A DNA stretch of 41,433 nucleotides, from the NCBI GenBank assembly GCA_037147235.1, contig JBAWVO010000021.1, positions 1-41,433 on the forward strand, given 5' to 3'. Positions 1 through 9,264 of the stretch are shown piece after piece (the first letter of the stretch is position 1; the number at the start of each line of letters is the position of its first letter). The notes below the pieces were generated by a model. The model was given only the letters and a program-made list of their open reading frames with translations, did no database searches and was not told the origin of the DNA. This DNA comes from JANXQG01 sp037147235. GTDB taxonomy: Bacteria; Planctomycetota; Planctomycetia; Pirellulales; Thermoguttaceae. The position numbers and the translations under genes are program-made.

Positions 1-1060
<1,060 letters not shown>

Positions 1061-1156
1061 AATTTTGTCCGTCGATACACGATCGACATTAGGACGAGAT
1101 TGGGCAGTTTTGAGCTGGACAGAAGAGAGACTCACTACCAAGTCAAAAGCAAATCG

Positions 1157-1195
1157 AGACCCGGTCGGGAGAAATCCCGGCCGGGTCTTATTTTT
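1157..1195 (+). terminator. Rho-independent terminator of the 16S transcript
   Basis: GACCCGG-t-CGGGA, a GAAA tetraloop, then TCCCG-g-CCGGGTC form a 12-pair GC-rich hairpin with a single mismatch, followed by TTATTTTT. It lies about 105 bases after the 16S 3' end with no RNA gene between, so the 16S transcript appears to end here. Confidence 0.88.
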
Positions 1196-1293
1196 GACCT
1201 AATCTCTTTTGCCTCTCCGCCTTTCGCGACCAAGGTTCTGAGACTACAATACAGCTTGGGTGAATTCCAACGACCAGATGATCTCCGATTCTC

Positions 1294-1809
1294 ATGGCCA
1301 CAGAAATACTTCCGAGTTACTCACAAGTCGTGCAAAAAAAAATTATGTCCGTCTGGCCAGGAATCGGTTCCATGGCCATCGGACGGCGGATCGGGCAGTT
1401 GGCCGGAAATCGCATCGGCTACGGTTTTTTCACTTTGGGTAAGCTGCTCGCTCTCGCGACGATTCCGGTCAGCTTGCTCGTTTATCTTTGGCGGCTCATG
1501 CCGGGTGCCTGCCGTCGCTACACCCTCACGAATCTGCGAATAATCATTCAGCTTGGATTGACCGCCAAAGACGGTCCATCGATCGGCCTCGATGAATTCG
1601 ATGTCCTTGAGGTTGCCGTTTTCCCCGGCCAGGACTGGCTGCACGCGGGCGATTTGGTTTTCATGCGCGACGGCAAAGAAATTTTTCGCCTCCGTGGCGT
1701 TTCTCGGCCTGCGGCATTTCGCCAGGTGTGCCTGAAGGCGCGCAATGCGTTGATCTGCGGACAGCAGGTTTGCAAGCAGCAAGCCGCAATTGCCGCGCCC
1801 TCGGTATAA
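1294..1809 (+). CDS. PH-like (bPH2/DUF304-type) membrane protein
   Basis: 171-residue protein with one hydrophobic segment near residues 45-65 (FFTLGKLLALATIPVSLLVY), then a beta-rich domain opening with RRYTLTNLRI. A basic 'Y-x-LTN-RI' strand after a membrane segment is typical of bacterial PH-like proteins of the YdbT/DUF304 kind, which are membrane-associated and of unknown role. The start is uncertain: ATG 1345 (residue 18, MSVWPG) is an alternative, and neither start has a clear ribosome-binding site. It is a single gene between the 16S terminator and a convergent gene. Function unknown. Confidence 0.6.
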   Translation: MATEILPSYSQVVQKKIMSVWPGIGSMAIGRRIGQLAGNRIGYGFFTLGKLLALATIPVSLLVYLWRLMPGACRRYTLTNLRIIIQLGLTAKDGPSIGLDEFDVLEVAVFPGQDWLHAGDLVFMRDGKEIFRLRGVSRPAAFRQVCLKARNALICGQQVCKQQAAIAAPSV

Positions 1810-1821
1810 AATAATTCCGGG

Positions 1822-2364
1822 CTAGGGCGTGGAAGTGGCAACATACGGCAGGGCATCGTGCGAACCCGCAGTCTGAATTTCAGCAACCGCAGGGCCACTC
1901 GGCTCTACGGGCGGAAGTCGCCGCATTTCTTCGGAACCGGGGAGGGGATCTGTTTCGCCCGTCGCTCGCAGTCCGGCAACGGGAACTATCGGCCGCACAT
2001 CCAGAATGGATACCACCGACTCAGGCTTTAATCGGTCCGCGTCGGCTGCCGGTGCCGGCTTGGGGACGACGGTTTCTTCGACGCGCGCGGTTTTTGGCGG
2101 TGCGACTGCGACAACCTGGGGAGGTTTTGCCGGCTCGACTTCAAATTTACTCGCCGCCAAAGAATCCGGATTAGCTATTTCGACGCGACTTGACTCCTCC
2201 GGCGCAGGCTTTGCCGGTTCAGCCGAATCGGTTCGCGGTCCAGTCTCAAGGGTTCTCCCAACCTGGGGATAGCGGGCGATATTGGTCCCAATCGCACTTG
2301 CAATCAGCAAGAGTGATGCCAGGGTGGCCACAAGCTTGGGCAAGATCAGCACCTCGGGGATCAA
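1822..2364 (-). CDS. Proline-rich anchored protein of unknown function
   Basis: 180-residue protein. Residues 8-28 (LPKLVATLASLLLIASAIGT) form one hydrophobic segment, likely a signal anchor. The rest is low-complexity, rich in Pro, Ala, Glu and Val, with repeated 'EPAKP/PKPAP'-like pieces, as in periplasmic spacer proteins. No enzymatic motif is visible. It converges on the PH-like gene with a 12-base gap, and no obvious terminator is seen between them. It could be a poorly conserved lineage-specific protein; the open frame and composition support coding only moderately. Confidence 0.5.
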   Translation of the reverse strand: MIPEVLILPKLVATLASLLLIASAIGTNIARYPQVGRTLETGPRTDSAEPAKPAPEESSRVEIANPDSLAASKFEVEPAKPPQVVAVAPPKTARVEETVVPKPAPAADADRLKPESVVSILDVRPIVPVAGLRATGETDPLPGSEEMRRLPPVEPSGPAVAEIQTAGSHDALPYVATSTP

Positions 2365-2502
2365 TGGGAGAACATCTCAACGTCGCGAGGAAATCATACA
2401 CCACGGCAAACCATAGGCAAGCGAAGAATGGCCATGGACCTGGGTGAGTGGCCTACCGCTAGAGGGACCGTGCCGACTGCGCAAACTCTACGCAAGGGAA
2501 GT

Positions 2503-3957
2503 TCACTGCGTCGAATATCGATCTTCCTCGTCCGAATTCATCGGCTGTTGCAGGGCATTGTCGAAAACGGTCCAGACGGGATACTTCACGCGAAGTTTTT
2601 CAACGAATTCTTTGTAGCGTTTCTCGTAGCGCTCCTTCTGGATATTCTCTTTGACCTCCTTTTGAGCATCCAAGAAGCTCGTCCGAATCAGTTCCTGCCG
2701 CTCGACGACGCGAATAATGTGGAACCCGTTTTCCGACTCCAGGATCTGGCTAAGTTGCCCAACCGGCAGGCGAAAAATCTCTTGATTCAGATTTTCTGAA
2801 CTTAAACTGCCAGTGTGGGTCCATTCTCGCTGCCCCCCCTGCCGGGCCGTTGGACCTTCGGAGGCAGACTTGGCCGCGTCGGCCAGCGAAGCACCGGCGA
2901 GAACTCGATTACCCAGGGCCGCCACCGCCGCATACGCTTCGTCGCGGTTAGGATGGTTGGAGAATGCGATCATCAGTTCTTCCCAGCGGGCCTTGGCAGG
3001 TTTCTCGAAATCCTTCAAGTGCGCTTGATACCAAGTCAGCATCTCCTCATGGGTAACTTCTTCGTCGTCCTTCCCGCCTTTTACCTGCTGCTGGACCCAG
3101 TTCTGGGCCGCGATTTGTTCCATGAAGATCCGCTTTTCGCGATCCAGTGAGCTTCCTTTGGCGCGAAGGGCACTCTCCAAATCGGCTCGTGAAACCACCT
3201 TCTCCCGCTTCATAAGGAGCTTGAGCTGAGCCTCTTCAAAGTAGCGGTTGATGTTCTCTTCAAACGCCGGAGCCGCTTCTTTGGGGATCGTTTTGCGAAA
3301 ATCTTGGTAAAGCAATTTGACGTCAATCTGTTGGCGAACGAGCTGGTTGATAAGTGCCCGATTGGAGGGAGACATCGCCTTGGTCGGGTCCGGATCATTG
3401 TAGTGCGCATTGAATTCACGGATGCCCGCCGTCACTTCCTGAACGAGCGCCGCTCGCTGTTCCGCAAATTTCTCCGGCGGAATTTTGCCTCGGGCACGGG
3501 ACATCATGTCGTCGATGCCAATGAGGACATCGCTCGTCAAAATGACGTCATTGCCCACGCGGCCAAGCCATTGAGCCCCTTCACAAAGCTGAGCAGGGGC
3601 GGGCATTTGGCACGGTGGATACAACTGGCCGACATAGGATGCCTGCATCGTACGGCCGGGAACCTGCGGCTGGCCGGGTTGGTAGGTCGGCCCATAGGCC
3701 GGTGCGCCCGTGGCGGACTGGGGGGCCGTTCCTTCCGGAAAACCATCGGGCCGGATCGGCATCGTCGGCTGGTAGGGTACAACGGAGGGTTGGTAGCCCG
3801 TAACCGGATAGTTTCCGCTCTGGGGCTGGCCGTTGGACGTATATCCGCTGGGCGAAGCCCGCAGAAAGGGGTCTTGAGCCTCTAAAATCGAGGGACACAC
3901 CGCCAAAAGAACTGCGATGAGTCCCACGCCTGTTTGAATAATAAGCCGGTATTGCAC
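2503..3957 (-). CDS. Exported PpiC/SurA-type peptidyl-prolyl isomerase
   Basis: 484 residues from a GTG start at 3957. A hydrophobic signal sequence (LIIQTGVGLIAVLLAVCPS) is followed by a Pro/Gln/Tyr-rich stretch, then a SurA-like helical region and a C-terminal parvulin domain. The parvulin domain includes KARWEELMIAF, ASLADAAKSASEGPTARQGG, LPVGQLSQILESENGFHIIRV and a Glu/Lys-rich helical tail. The family catalyses prolyl isomerisation and chaperones envelope proteins in the periplasm. The open frame continues upstream to 4269, but that part runs through a GC-rich dispersed repeat at 3984-4024 and overlaps the neighbouring gene, so it is not used. ATG 4077 is a possible alternative start. 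It probably supports folding of envelope proteins such as the BamA-like protein at 18.2 kb. Confidence 0.82.
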   Translation of the reverse strand: MQYRLIIQTGVGLIAVLLAVCPSILEAQDPFLRASPSGYTSNGQPQSGNYPVTGYQPSVVPYQPTMPIRPDGFPEGTAPQSATGAPAYGPTYQPGQPQVPGRTMQASYVGQLYPPCQMPAPAQLCEGAQWLGRVGNDVILTSDVLIGIDDMMSRARGKIPPEKFAEQRAALVQEVTAGIREFNAHYNDPDPTKAMSPSNRALINQLVRQQIDVKLLYQDFRKTIPKEAAPAFEENINRYFEEAQLKLLMKREKVVSRADLESALRAKGSSLDREKRIFMEQIAAQNWVQQQVKGGKDDEEVTHEEMLTWYQAHLKDFEKPAKARWEELMIAFSNHPNRDEAYAAVAALGNRVLAGASLADAAKSASEGPTARQGGQREWTHTGSLSSENLNQEIFRLPVGQLSQILESENGFHIIRVVERQELIRTSFLDAQKEVKENIQKERYEKRYKEFVEKLRVKYPVWTVFDNALQQPMNSDEEDRYSTQ

Positions 3958-3983
3958 GAGAATCGCCCCATATTGGTGGAAAG

Positions 3984-4024
3984 CTCCCCTCTCCCTTTGG
4001 GAGAGGGGCAGGGGGTGAGGGGAT
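3984..4024 (-). repeat. GC-rich dispersed palindromic repeat, copy 1
   Basis: CTCCCCTCTCCCTTTGGG then AGAGGGGCAGGGGGTGAGGG. The first half folds back on itself, and a G-rich tail follows. Other copies lie at 23922, 24025 and 30949. This one is intergenic, between the PpiC gene start and the HEAT-repeat gene end. Confidence 0.85.
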
Positions 4025-4159
4025 CCGAACTTCGATTTTTCAGAAAGCCCCTCAAGATGGCGGGCGATTATAGGCATCCTCCTATTCCGGCTGCAACAGC
4101 GATTTGACCTGTTGGCGAATCGATTCAGGCGATTCTTGAAGGGAAACTGGGGTGACCCG

Positions 4160-4795
4160 TCACCGCTGTTCCGGTTGGGGGGGCTGCTCCGGTGCCCGCT
4201 CACGCGGCTTCTTGAGCCGCTCCGGAGAAGAGACATGGCCTGGATCGCCTTCATCCGAGCGGCCCTCAATGCGTTCCACGGCTTCCCGCGCGTTCTTGGC
4301 GACCGACGGATCGGCGTCGTTCTCCGCTTTTTTGAGGACCGGCAGTGCCGTTTTTGCCCGAGGGCCGAGATAGCCCAGAAATGCGGCCGCTCGCAGCCGC
4401 ACCACGTTGTTCGTATCGTTCTCGATCGCGTCCGCCAAGGCTTGCACGATCTGTTTCACCTTCTCGTCGCCACGGATTCGCCCCGCCAGCCGGCCGAGGG
4501 CGCTGACGATGCTGCCCCGCTGCGAATGGTCTGTGCTTTCCTTCAATATCTTCAGCATTACGGGCACGACATCCGGATGGTCGCCGCCGATCTCTGCCAG
4601 CGTCGACGCGACCTGGAATGATCGTCCGTGCGTCATTTGCGAACCAGCCAAGACCTCCAGCAGCAGCGGGATGGCCGCCTTGACCACCGCCGGCATAGGC
4701 TCGGCGCGACTGCCGAAGGGAAACTGCGGCCCGACCATTCGCGTCAGCGATATTATGGCACTATCGCGGACCCATTCCTCCGGATCGTGCAGCAA
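4160..4795 (-). CDS. HEAT-repeat protein, C-terminal fragment of split gene
   Basis: About 211 residues of HEAT-type helical repeats (VRDSAIISLTRMVG, RGSIVSALGRLAGRIRG, VVRLRAAAFLGYLGPRAKTA, PSVAKNAREAVERIEG) with a Pro/Arg/Glu-rich tail. HEAT repeats are protein-binding scaffolds. The only start is a TTG inside the repeated target sequence of an inserted element, so this is best read as the displaced C-terminus of the gene at 4840-7224. Deleting the 183-bp insert plus one 8-bp duplicate joins ...VLPKL to LHDPEEW... in frame. Independent translation is possible but not supported by any ribosome-binding site. Confidence 0.75.
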   Translation of the reverse strand: MLHDPEEWVRDSAIISLTRMVGPQFPFGSRAEPMPAVVKAAIPLLLEVLAGSQMTHGRSFQVASTLAEIGGDHPDVVPVMLKILKESTDHSQRGSIVSALGRLAGRIRGDEKVKQIVQALADAIENDTNNVVRLRAAAFLGYLGPRAKTALPVLKKAENDADPSVAKNAREAVERIEGRSDEGDPGHVSSPERLKKPRERAPEQPPQPEQR

Positions 4796-4800
4796 TTTTG

Positions 4801-4983
4801 CGGCCTGTACGATTGGTTTTGTTGGTCTGTTCGTCCAACCTAGAATCGCAACTCGTTTGGTAGCTTATGGTTCCGTGTTTTGGCAGTCGGTCCCGCAGAA
4901 GTCACCGAAAAGCGTGTCGAGTACAGTAGACCGGTGTTTTCCTCGGTAGTTATGGGCATGCCCAAAATCAATCGTACAGGTCG
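4801..4983. mobile_element. 183-bp MITE-like insertion in the LRR/HEAT gene
   Basis: The ends are inverted repeats of about 21 bp: CGGCCTGTACGATTGGTTTT at 4801 and the complement of CAATCGTACAGGTCG ending at 4983, with two mismatches. The insert is bordered by identical 8-bp direct repeats CAATTTTG at 4793-4800 and 4984-4991. It encodes no transposase. It contains the stop codon that ends the upstream fragment. Removing insert plus one duplicate (191 bp) restores the host frame. The transposon family is not assigned. Confidence 0.85.
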
Positions 4984-7224
4984 CAATTTTGGCAACACGT
5001 CCGGCATGGTTTTCAGCGGCATGTCGCCCAGTGCCATCGCCACAGTGCGCCGCACACGGAGTTCCTTGTCATCGGCGTATTTGGCGAGCGATGCCAGGAC
5101 CGGTTCGCCCCACGCAGCGATGATCTGTGCCAGCTCGTTCCAGTACGAGTTGTCGTCGTCGCAGCGGATAGCGGCCATAAATGCGTCGAGGTTTTTCGGG
5201 CCCGCGGTTCTCAGATGCTGAAGGGCCTCTTTGCGTCGGTGCTGCAATTCCTTGGTGACATGGAAGCCTCGCGACCCCTTGAGTACGACCAGCGAGGCAA
5301 TCGCCTCTTCGTCGGCGCCCGTCTTAGCCAGGGCCGCGCGGAGAGTTTCACCGATCTGGCCCCGCGCCCTACGGGCTGCTTCCTGCACCTGGCTGTTGGG
5401 GTCGTCGGACGCGCGGCGAAGAGCCTCGGCGGCGGGCAATGCCTTGGGACCAAGCTCTCCTAGCGCCCAGATTGCCCGCCCTCGCACGACGGCATCGTCG
5501 TGGTCGGCTGCGGCCCAGCCCAACGCCTCAATTATCGGTCTCAACGACGGCTTTCCCTCCGTGCGATTCTTGGCGATCCAGTGCAATGCCCCGGCCGCGC
5601 TGCAGGCGACCTGTCGATCGGGGTCCTTCTTGAGCGTATCGACAAGCGGCGGGATGACGCTGTCGCTGGACTGGCCCATCCGCCAAAGGATTTCCGTGAT
5701 GCAATTACGAACCTCGGCGTTTTTGTCCTGCAGGGCTTTTACAAGCAACTCTTCCATCTCGTGCGGGATGATGGTGCCGGCATTGGCGGCCCAGCGACCG
5801 ATCGCTCGCGCCGCCGCGATGCGGACTTGCGGATCGCTGTCGGCGAGCAGCTTGACCGCCTGCGGCGCGGCATCCACACCAAGCTGGGCGAATTCATTGG
5901 GCAACTCCGTACGCCGCGCCCGCGGCACGGGCAACGTACGTTCCCGCAACGCGGCTTTCTCGGCCGGTTGCGGTCCGCTGAAACTGATCGACTCGATCTC
6001 CGATTCCTGGAACGACCGTAGCGAAACGCCAAGTTTCACGAAGTACACGCCGTCAGCAAATCGCATCAACATGCCCTCGACCGCCACGCCGCTCTTGAGC
6101 CGCGCTTTGACCAGCGGCCGGGTTGTTGAAACACGAGTCGATTCGGCTGGCTTCTCACTCACGTAGGCGTATCTCAAGGTACTCTGCCGCTGCTTGAGGT
6201 CGAGCGTGCCCTCGCGGCTCACGGCGGTGCCATCGGCGGCGAGTGTGTCGAGCGATTTCATGCCGCGAAGAGATACCAGTCCAGCGTCCGTAACGTGCGT
6301 GTGGGAAATGCTCAGCGATTGCAGTTCGCTAGCACCTTCCAGAAACTTCAGTCCGGCGTTGGTGATCGCGGTGTAGTCGAGCCGCAGCAAGCGAATGCTC
6401 CTGCGGAGCGGGCCGCTGGCGAATCCTTCGAGTGCCTTGTCCGTGATCGTGGTGCCGCTGAGCGTGAGTGTACGCAGATTGCCCAGCTCGGCCAGGGCGA
6501 GCACGCCCTTGTCGCCGACCTGGGTGCGGTCGAGAAACAGCGTCGTCAAGTTGGCGAGGACGGAAAGCCGCTTCACGCCTTGGTCGCTGATTGGCGTATC
6601 ATTCAGTTCGAGATGATGGAGGTTCTTGAGCTGCGCGAGATGCACCCCGCTCACATCGGTGATCTGCTGCCCGTTCAAACGCAGCAGGTAGAGCTTGCTC
6701 AGTTGCGTCAAGGAGCCTACAGTCTGGTCTGGGCAAGGTGCTTTGTCTGCGGCGGCCGGTCGCTCACGCAGCTTGGCCCTGCGATCAGCCGAACCTTCGC
6801 CGCCGGGCACTTCCAGGTTGATACAGAGCACATTCGGCACATGCCGCACCCACTGCATATCCTCCTTGCCGGTCAACTTCCGCGCGAAGTTGATGGCCTC
6901 CAGCGTCGGCAGATCGGGCAGCGAAGCCAGGGCGGCAAAGCTCGCATCGTCGCCGCCCAGCCAAAGCGACTTGATCGCCTTGCAGCATTTCAGCGACGCA
7001 ATGAATTCCGCCGTCACGGGCTGGTATGCCGAGATGTGCAGTAGACGGCCTTCGTGGGTCATGTTGCACTTACCACCGCAGCGCACGAGAAGGTCGTAAG
7101 CGGGCTTTTCGTCCGCATGCACTCCGCGGTCCTCGACGCGGCACTGGGTCTGCCCGGCGAACGCCGGCGAGAGCAATGCAATAACCAACAACGCGCTTCC
7201 GCACGATTGCAACTGGCGAAACAT
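4840..7224 (-). CDS. LRR + HEAT-repeat exported protein, N-terminal fragment of split gene
   Basis: 794 residues from ATG 7224, chosen because an AAGGAG site lies 9 bases upstream and a signal peptide (ALLVIALLSPAFAGQ) follows. Residues roughly 50-330 contain leucine-rich repeats (NLHHLELNDTPISDQG, NLTTLFLDRTQVGDKG, LRLDYTAITNAGLKFLEG). A short beta-rich segment (VKARLKSGVAVEGMLMRFAD) follows, and then HEAT repeats (DSDPQVRIAAARAIGRWAA and similar) to the end. Both repeat types bind proteins, and the signal peptide suggests an exported scaffold. The last 47 residues come from an inserted element and are not HEAT-like. With the 4160-4792 part the ancestral product would be 957 residues. The partner is unknown. 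Confidence 0.82.
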   Translation of the reverse strand: MFRQLQSCGSALLVIALLSPAFAGQTQCRVEDRGVHADEKPAYDLLVRCGGKCNMTHEGRLLHISAYQPVTAEFIASLKCCKAIKSLWLGGDDASFAALASLPDLPTLEAINFARKLTGKEDMQWVRHVPNVLCINLEVPGGEGSADRRAKLRERPAAADKAPCPDQTVGSLTQLSKLYLLRLNGQQITDVSGVHLAQLKNLHHLELNDTPISDQGVKRLSVLANLTTLFLDRTQVGDKGVLALAELGNLRTLTLSGTTITDKALEGFASGPLRRSIRLLRLDYTAITNAGLKFLEGASELQSLSISHTHVTDAGLVSLRGMKSLDTLAADGTAVSREGTLDLKQRQSTLRYAYVSEKPAESTRVSTTRPLVKARLKSGVAVEGMLMRFADGVYFVKLGVSLRSFQESEIESISFSGPQPAEKAALRERTLPVPRARRTELPNEFAQLGVDAAPQAVKLLADSDPQVRIAAARAIGRWAANAGTIIPHEMEELLVKALQDKNAEVRNCITEILWRMGQSSDSVIPPLVDTLKKDPDRQVACSAAGALHWIAKNRTEGKPSLRPIIEALGWAAADHDDAVVRGRAIWALGELGPKALPAAEALRRASDDPNSQVQEAARRARGQIGETLRAALAKTGADEEAIASLVVLKGSRGFHVTKELQHRRKEALQHLRTAGPKNLDAFMAAIRCDDDNSYWNELAQIIAAWGEPVLASLAKYADDKELRVRRTVAMALGDMPLKTMPDVLPKLRPVRLILGMPITTEENTGLLYSTRFSVTSAGPTAKTRNHKLPNELRF

Positions 7225-7233
7225 AGCATGAAA

Positions 7234-7239
7234 CTCCTT
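7234..7239 (-). promoter_or_regulatory. Ribosome-binding site fixing the LRR/HEAT start
   Basis: AAGGAG on the minus strand, 9 bases before ATG 7224. It excludes the upstream in-frame extension to 7398, which would overlap the DUF2961 gene. Confidence 0.75.
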
Positions 7240-7263
7240 AATCGTGGATAGGAAAAATTGTCG

Positions 7264-7287
7264 GTATAAGCCAGAGAAACTGGTGAG
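7264..7287 (-). repeat. 24-bp leader element, copy upstream of the LRR/HEAT gene
   Basis: Minus-strand core CCAGTTTCTCTGGCTTATAC, 40 bases before ATG 7224. A perfect second copy of the 24-bp unit lies at 8996-9019, upstream of the next minus-strand gene. It contains the small palindrome CCAG-N5-CTGG and ends in a -10-like TTATAC. It may be a promoter/operator shared by the two genes or a dispersed repeat. Confidence 0.7.
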
Positions 7288-7309
7288 GCAAGGAGGGCAG
7301 GAGGGGGGG

Positions 7310-8938
7310 CTAGGGAGGCAGGCTTTGCAGCGATTCCTTTGCGGGGCCACGGTTGCTGGTAGCACCTGGCCGGGCATACCAGAAGGTTCCCGCAGCATAA
7401 CCCACCTTCGTATCCGCCCAGTGCCATACCTCCATGTCCATCTTCAGCGAACTTCGCAGGGGTATGCCGTCGAGCAGCCTTAGTCGTGAGGTGGTCGTGT
7501 AGCCCCTCCAATCCGTTTTGCCTTTGCTGTCGCGCAACGGCATGGAGATGAAGGGGGAATTGAAGTGATGCGACATCCCCCAGGCATAACCATAATAGTC
7601 CTCCGTGCCGGTGCCGATGTGTGAAGGAAACTTCTCGCCGTCAACATAAATCTTCTCGTCGCCTTCGCCGTACCACTCAGTAACGGGATTGAACACGGTG
7701 AGTGTGTCGCCCACGTAAACGCCCCGGCCCTGAATCTGGATGTAGTTCCAATCCGACATCGGACGGGTGTTGAGAGGGTATTGGCAGTGCCAGTTGGCAT
7801 GAAAGTGCATCGAACGATCATCCCAACGCCAGGGGCTGGTTCCCACGTCAAGCTTCAATTGAACGCTCTTCTTTCCATGGTTCTTGATCGCAACACGGCC
7901 TGATTTTCCGTAGGGCATGACCCAACGGGACGTCAGTTTGCCTCCCTTGTCGACACTACGGCACCAATCTTCAACGGGATTATGCCGCGCCCCGCAGCCA
8001 AAGAACTCGCCCAAGGGACACCACACGGCAGCCTCGCCGTCGAAAGCCGCTTCCACGACGGTTGACCGCAGCACCTGGGGAGCGTCCCGCGGATCGATCC
8101 GGACCTGGAGCGTGCGCACGGCGTTGGGGCCGGCGGGCAAGTCGATCGCCAGTTCGGCCCCCGGCTCGACGGTCCCTCCCTTGGACTGCCCACTTCCGTC
8201 CGTCGCGTTTTTCGGGTCGTTGAGCACCTGAGCAGCGTGCTTCAGGGTGACACCGGCGGCCTCGTAGTCGGCCATTTTGAAGCTCTTGATGTTTGTGCCC
8301 GTCTCGTATTTCCGATAGTTGATGGCGTAGTAAAACGGAAACCGATCTAGTGTGATCTTGCAACTTCGTGCAAAAGGGATCGGCAGATACAGATCGGCCC
8401 CCATCTGCTTCTGGCCTGGTGGCAGGCCAATTTGGGAAGGGGCGTCCTTTTCGTCGGAGGAGATGAATGCAAATGGAGCTTTGACGAAATCGAGTCCGCT
8501 GATCAATGGGTAGTATTTCACATCAATCGCGGGGGTTTTGCTTCCATCGAGATAAATTCTCACCTTATGGTTGATTGACTCGTATTGCTCCAAAGGAATC
8601 CACCAGCGCGTGATGCAGCCCGGCCCGGTTTCGTCCATGATCACATATTCCTTGCGACCTGCCTTTTCTTCGATGCGGATGTAATAGTCGTAGTCGCGGT
8701 TGTTGAACCAGGTTTGCGGATTGTCCGGCCCGGTTCTCGTGCGGTCGTAGCTGCTGGCCTGTTTGCAGGAGTACGCCGGCGCGGGCCATTGGGCCACCGC
8801 GTCCCGATCGATCATTTCACCCAACAGCGACTCGAGCGTGACTGCGGGAGCGTCGGCCCTCGCCGCAAATTGGGTCGCTGCGAGCAGTGTCGTCAAGCAA
8901 AAGAAAAGGCACAAGGGTCGCGTGAAATGTCGTGGCAT
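7310..8938 (-). CDS. Exported DUF2961 (GH172-like) protein
   Basis: 542 residues with an N-terminal signal peptide (LCLFFCLTTLLAATQFAARA). The body matches the DUF2961 pattern: MIDRDAVAQWP, ASSYDRT, a WFNNRDYDYY stretch, DETGPGCITRWW near residue 105, and GTEDYYGYAWGM near 450. DUF2961 proteins include the GH172 glycoside hydrolases, some acting on fructofuranosyl or arabinofuranosyl units. The substrate here cannot be told. It probably acts in the periplasm or outside the cell on polysaccharides, a common planctomycete lifestyle. Start ATG 8938 has no clear Shine-Dalgarno. It is read in the same direction as the LRR/HEAT gene, with an 85-base gap to ATG 7224, and shares a leader element with it. 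Confidence 0.85.
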   Translation of the reverse strand: MPRHFTRPLCLFFCLTTLLAATQFAARADAPAVTLESLLGEMIDRDAVAQWPAPAYSCKQASSYDRTRTGPDNPQTWFNNRDYDYYIRIEEKAGRKEYVIMDETGPGCITRWWIPLEQYESINHKVRIYLDGSKTPAIDVKYYPLISGLDFVKAPFAFISSDEKDAPSQIGLPPGQKQMGADLYLPIPFARSCKITLDRFPFYYAINYRKYETGTNIKSFKMADYEAAGVTLKHAAQVLNDPKNATDGSGQSKGGTVEPGAELAIDLPAGPNAVRTLQVRIDPRDAPQVLRSTVVEAAFDGEAAVWCPLGEFFGCGARHNPVEDWCRSVDKGGKLTSRWVMPYGKSGRVAIKNHGKKSVQLKLDVGTSPWRWDDRSMHFHANWHCQYPLNTRPMSDWNYIQIQGRGVYVGDTLTVFNPVTEWYGEGDEKIYVDGEKFPSHIGTGTEDYYGYAWGMSHHFNSPFISMPLRDSKGKTDWRGYTTTSRLRLLDGIPLRSSLKMDMEVWHWADTKVGYAAGTFWYARPGATSNRGPAKESLQSLPP

Positions 8939-8995
8939 ACGTGGACCAACTAACTAATAGGAACTAATAGGAAATCTGATTCCCGACAGGGCTCA

Positions 8996-9019
8996 GTATA
9001 AGCCAGAGAAACTGGTGAG
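8996..9019 (-). repeat. 24-bp leader element, copy upstream of the DUF2961 gene
   Basis: Perfect match to 7264-7287 in the same orientation relative to its gene, 57 bases before ATG 8938. Two further bases (GA) match after a one-base gap. Confidence 0.7.
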
Positions 9020-9047
9020 TAAAGGGTGCAGTTAATCGCAGCAGACT

Positions 9048-9073
9048 GTTCGGCGCGGGTCTCCTGACCCCGC
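9048..9073. repeat. 26-bp dispersed repeat, copy A
   Basis: GTTCGGCGCGGGTCTCCTG plus ACCCCGC. Its reverse complement recurs at 25313-25338 with one mismatch. Confidence 0.7.
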
Positions 9074-9264
9074 CGAAATGCCTGACCGCAAGATGGGATC
9101 TCGGAATCCCAAGGCGATTCTGTCCCCCCCTTCCGCAAAAGCCCCCTTCCGCAGGTTGACGCCAACGTCCATAACAACTAAACTACGTAAAGGAGTTTGG
9201 CCGTCGCGTGCCAAGCAACCGTGACGAAATTTCATCTGTCAGAGCAACTTGTGAAGGAACAGCC

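Larger units (their letters stand above)
8939..9264. other. Divergent intergenic region with repeats
   Basis: 326 bases between the divergent DUF2961 and FHA genes. It holds a short tandem of ACTAATAGGA units (about 8952-8972), the second copy of the 24-bp leader element, and a dispersed repeat at 9048-9073. No RNA gene or convincing protein gene was seen. Confidence 0.7.

Noticed and set aside
3958..4269. N-terminal extension of the PpiC gene
   Set aside because: It runs through a dispersed repeat, is Arg/Ser-rich without a signal, and overlaps the HEAT fragment; a signal peptide follows GTG 3957.
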